DNA of 64,000 nucleotides, taken from CADEFX01 sp963840425 (GTDB lineage: Bacteria > Pseudomonadota > Alphaproteobacteria > Rhizobiales > Hyphomicrobiaceae). Location: positions 86,633-150,632 of the forward strand of contig CAWIYZ010000022.1 in assembly GCA_963840425.1 (NCBI GenBank), read 5' to 3'. Positions 63,383 through 64,000 of this stretch are shown here, piece by piece. The notes beneath the pieces are model-generated. The model had not been told where the DNA came from. It searched no databases and saw only the letters and a list, made by a program, of their open reading frames with translations. Every line of letters starts with the position of its first letter. Position 1 is the first letter of the stretch. The position numbers and the translations under genes were made by a program.

Positions 63383-63723
63383 TTATGGCAGCCGCATCTT
63401 ATTGTTGACCCTGAATTTCACGTGTTCGTCGACGACGCGTCGGCACGAGCGTGACCACTTCTCTTTGGTCATGTTGGTCCGCTTGTCCCACCGTTTAATG
63501 CAATCATCGACGTATTCGACACTGTGTTGCTGAACGTAGCGCTGCGCAGGGTCAGCTTTGGCCTGATCTGTTGGACGTGGCGGCATTGGCACCGCTGCCG
63601 ATGTGGTGACGCTTCCCGGCGTGATCCGGATTGAGCGTAGGCCGCACCGTCATCGGCCATCAGTGAGAATGAGCTCACAAGAAGCAGCAAGCGCACAGGA
63701 TATCTGCAATCTCGTCGGTCCAT
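63383..63723 (-). pseudogene. Possible small secreted protein, frameshifted
   Basis: From ATG 63723 a signal-peptide-like N-terminus is read (DCRYPVRLLLLVSSFSLMA to YAQSG). After a single-base shift near 63590 a helical/basic domain continues in the next frame: DPAQRYVQQHSVEYVDDCIKRW, then MTKEKWSRSCRRVVDEHVKF, with two cysteines, ending at 63383. An overlapping plus-strand frame (63669-63815, ending HAVVINPDNYRDAQI) is an alternative. Neither matches a family I know. Confidence 0.35.
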
Positions 63724-64000
63724 TGGATGCGCTCCGCTACCTAGCGGGGACGCACAGCCTTGGCCTCCACGCCGTTGTGATCAATCCGGACAATTACCGA
63801 GATGCTCAGATTTAGACGGCCGAAAGTAAAAACCGGAGACTGATCTGAGCGGCGTCTATCTGGGTTTGGAACTTCGTCCGGATCGGCCTGTCACGACAAA
63901 GGTTTCGACCAAACGCCAACTCCTTGATCTGATTTCAATCGACCCTGATGTGCTAGGCTCCGCGCTCGATCGCGCTGGGAACGGTTCGTCAAGGACGATC

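Overview
The window is high-GC DNA from an alphaproteobacterium, most likely of the order Hyphomicrobiales (Rhizobiales). This is inferred from the pyrG-secG-tpiA-ppiD-trpE-trpG-trpD gene order, the TRAP, TAXI and Bug-type binding proteins, the arsR-arsI-arsC-aqpS arsenic operon type, and a fused oxidoreductase-SelD protein. No rRNA genes and no CRISPR array were seen.

Region by region: 1-8.2 kb holds trmJ and icd. Between them lie two large palindromic repeats, a TRAP binding protein with a decayed duplicate of its 3' end, and an arsenic-resistance locus in which every gene except arsR carries frameshifts. 8.2-16.5 kb holds a broken orphan DUF2793 gene, a TPR/O-GlcNAc-transferase-like glycosyltransferase (GT41), a 953-residue Ser/Thr-rich octapeptide-repeat protein and, divergently, a UDP-glucuronate decarboxylase. 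Together these last three look like a dedicated protein-glycosylation locus and are the most interesting system in the window. 16.5-26.6 kb holds a DEAD-box helicase, a TAXI binding protein and a carbohydrate cluster (aldo/keto reductase, DapA-like aldolase, ABC binding protein and two permeases), ending at tRNA-Leu(GAG). 26.8-44.3 kb is mostly housekeeping: lipB, acyP, ggt, pccA, pyrG, secG, tpiA, ppiD, trpE, trpG and trpD. 44.3-50.3 kb holds a flavin acyl-CoA-dehydrogenase-like enzyme, a Bug receptor, a CmcJ-like oxygenase and the SelD fusion.

At 50.62 kb the 3' half of a tRNA-Pro(GGG) gene is followed at once by a P4-type tyrosine integrase. This marks the left end of an integrated element. 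The element carries an AlpA-like regulator, small unknown genes, a frameshifted UvrD-like helicase and a primase-polymerase/RepA-like ATPase, with a cluster of TTACG/CGTAA motifs and hairpins just downstream that looks like a replication origin. No intact tRNA-Pro is seen to the right, so the element either continues past the window or has lost that end. From 59 kb onward there is a short helical protein, a membrane-anchored metallophosphoesterase and a PRC-barrel protein with an LEA-like tail. Whether these belong to the island is unclear.

Frameshifts and premature stops fall only in accessory genes (ars locus, DUF2793, TRAP remnant, UvrD-like). The roughly 40 kb of housekeeping genes read through cleanly. 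This argues for real gene decay rather than random sequencing error.
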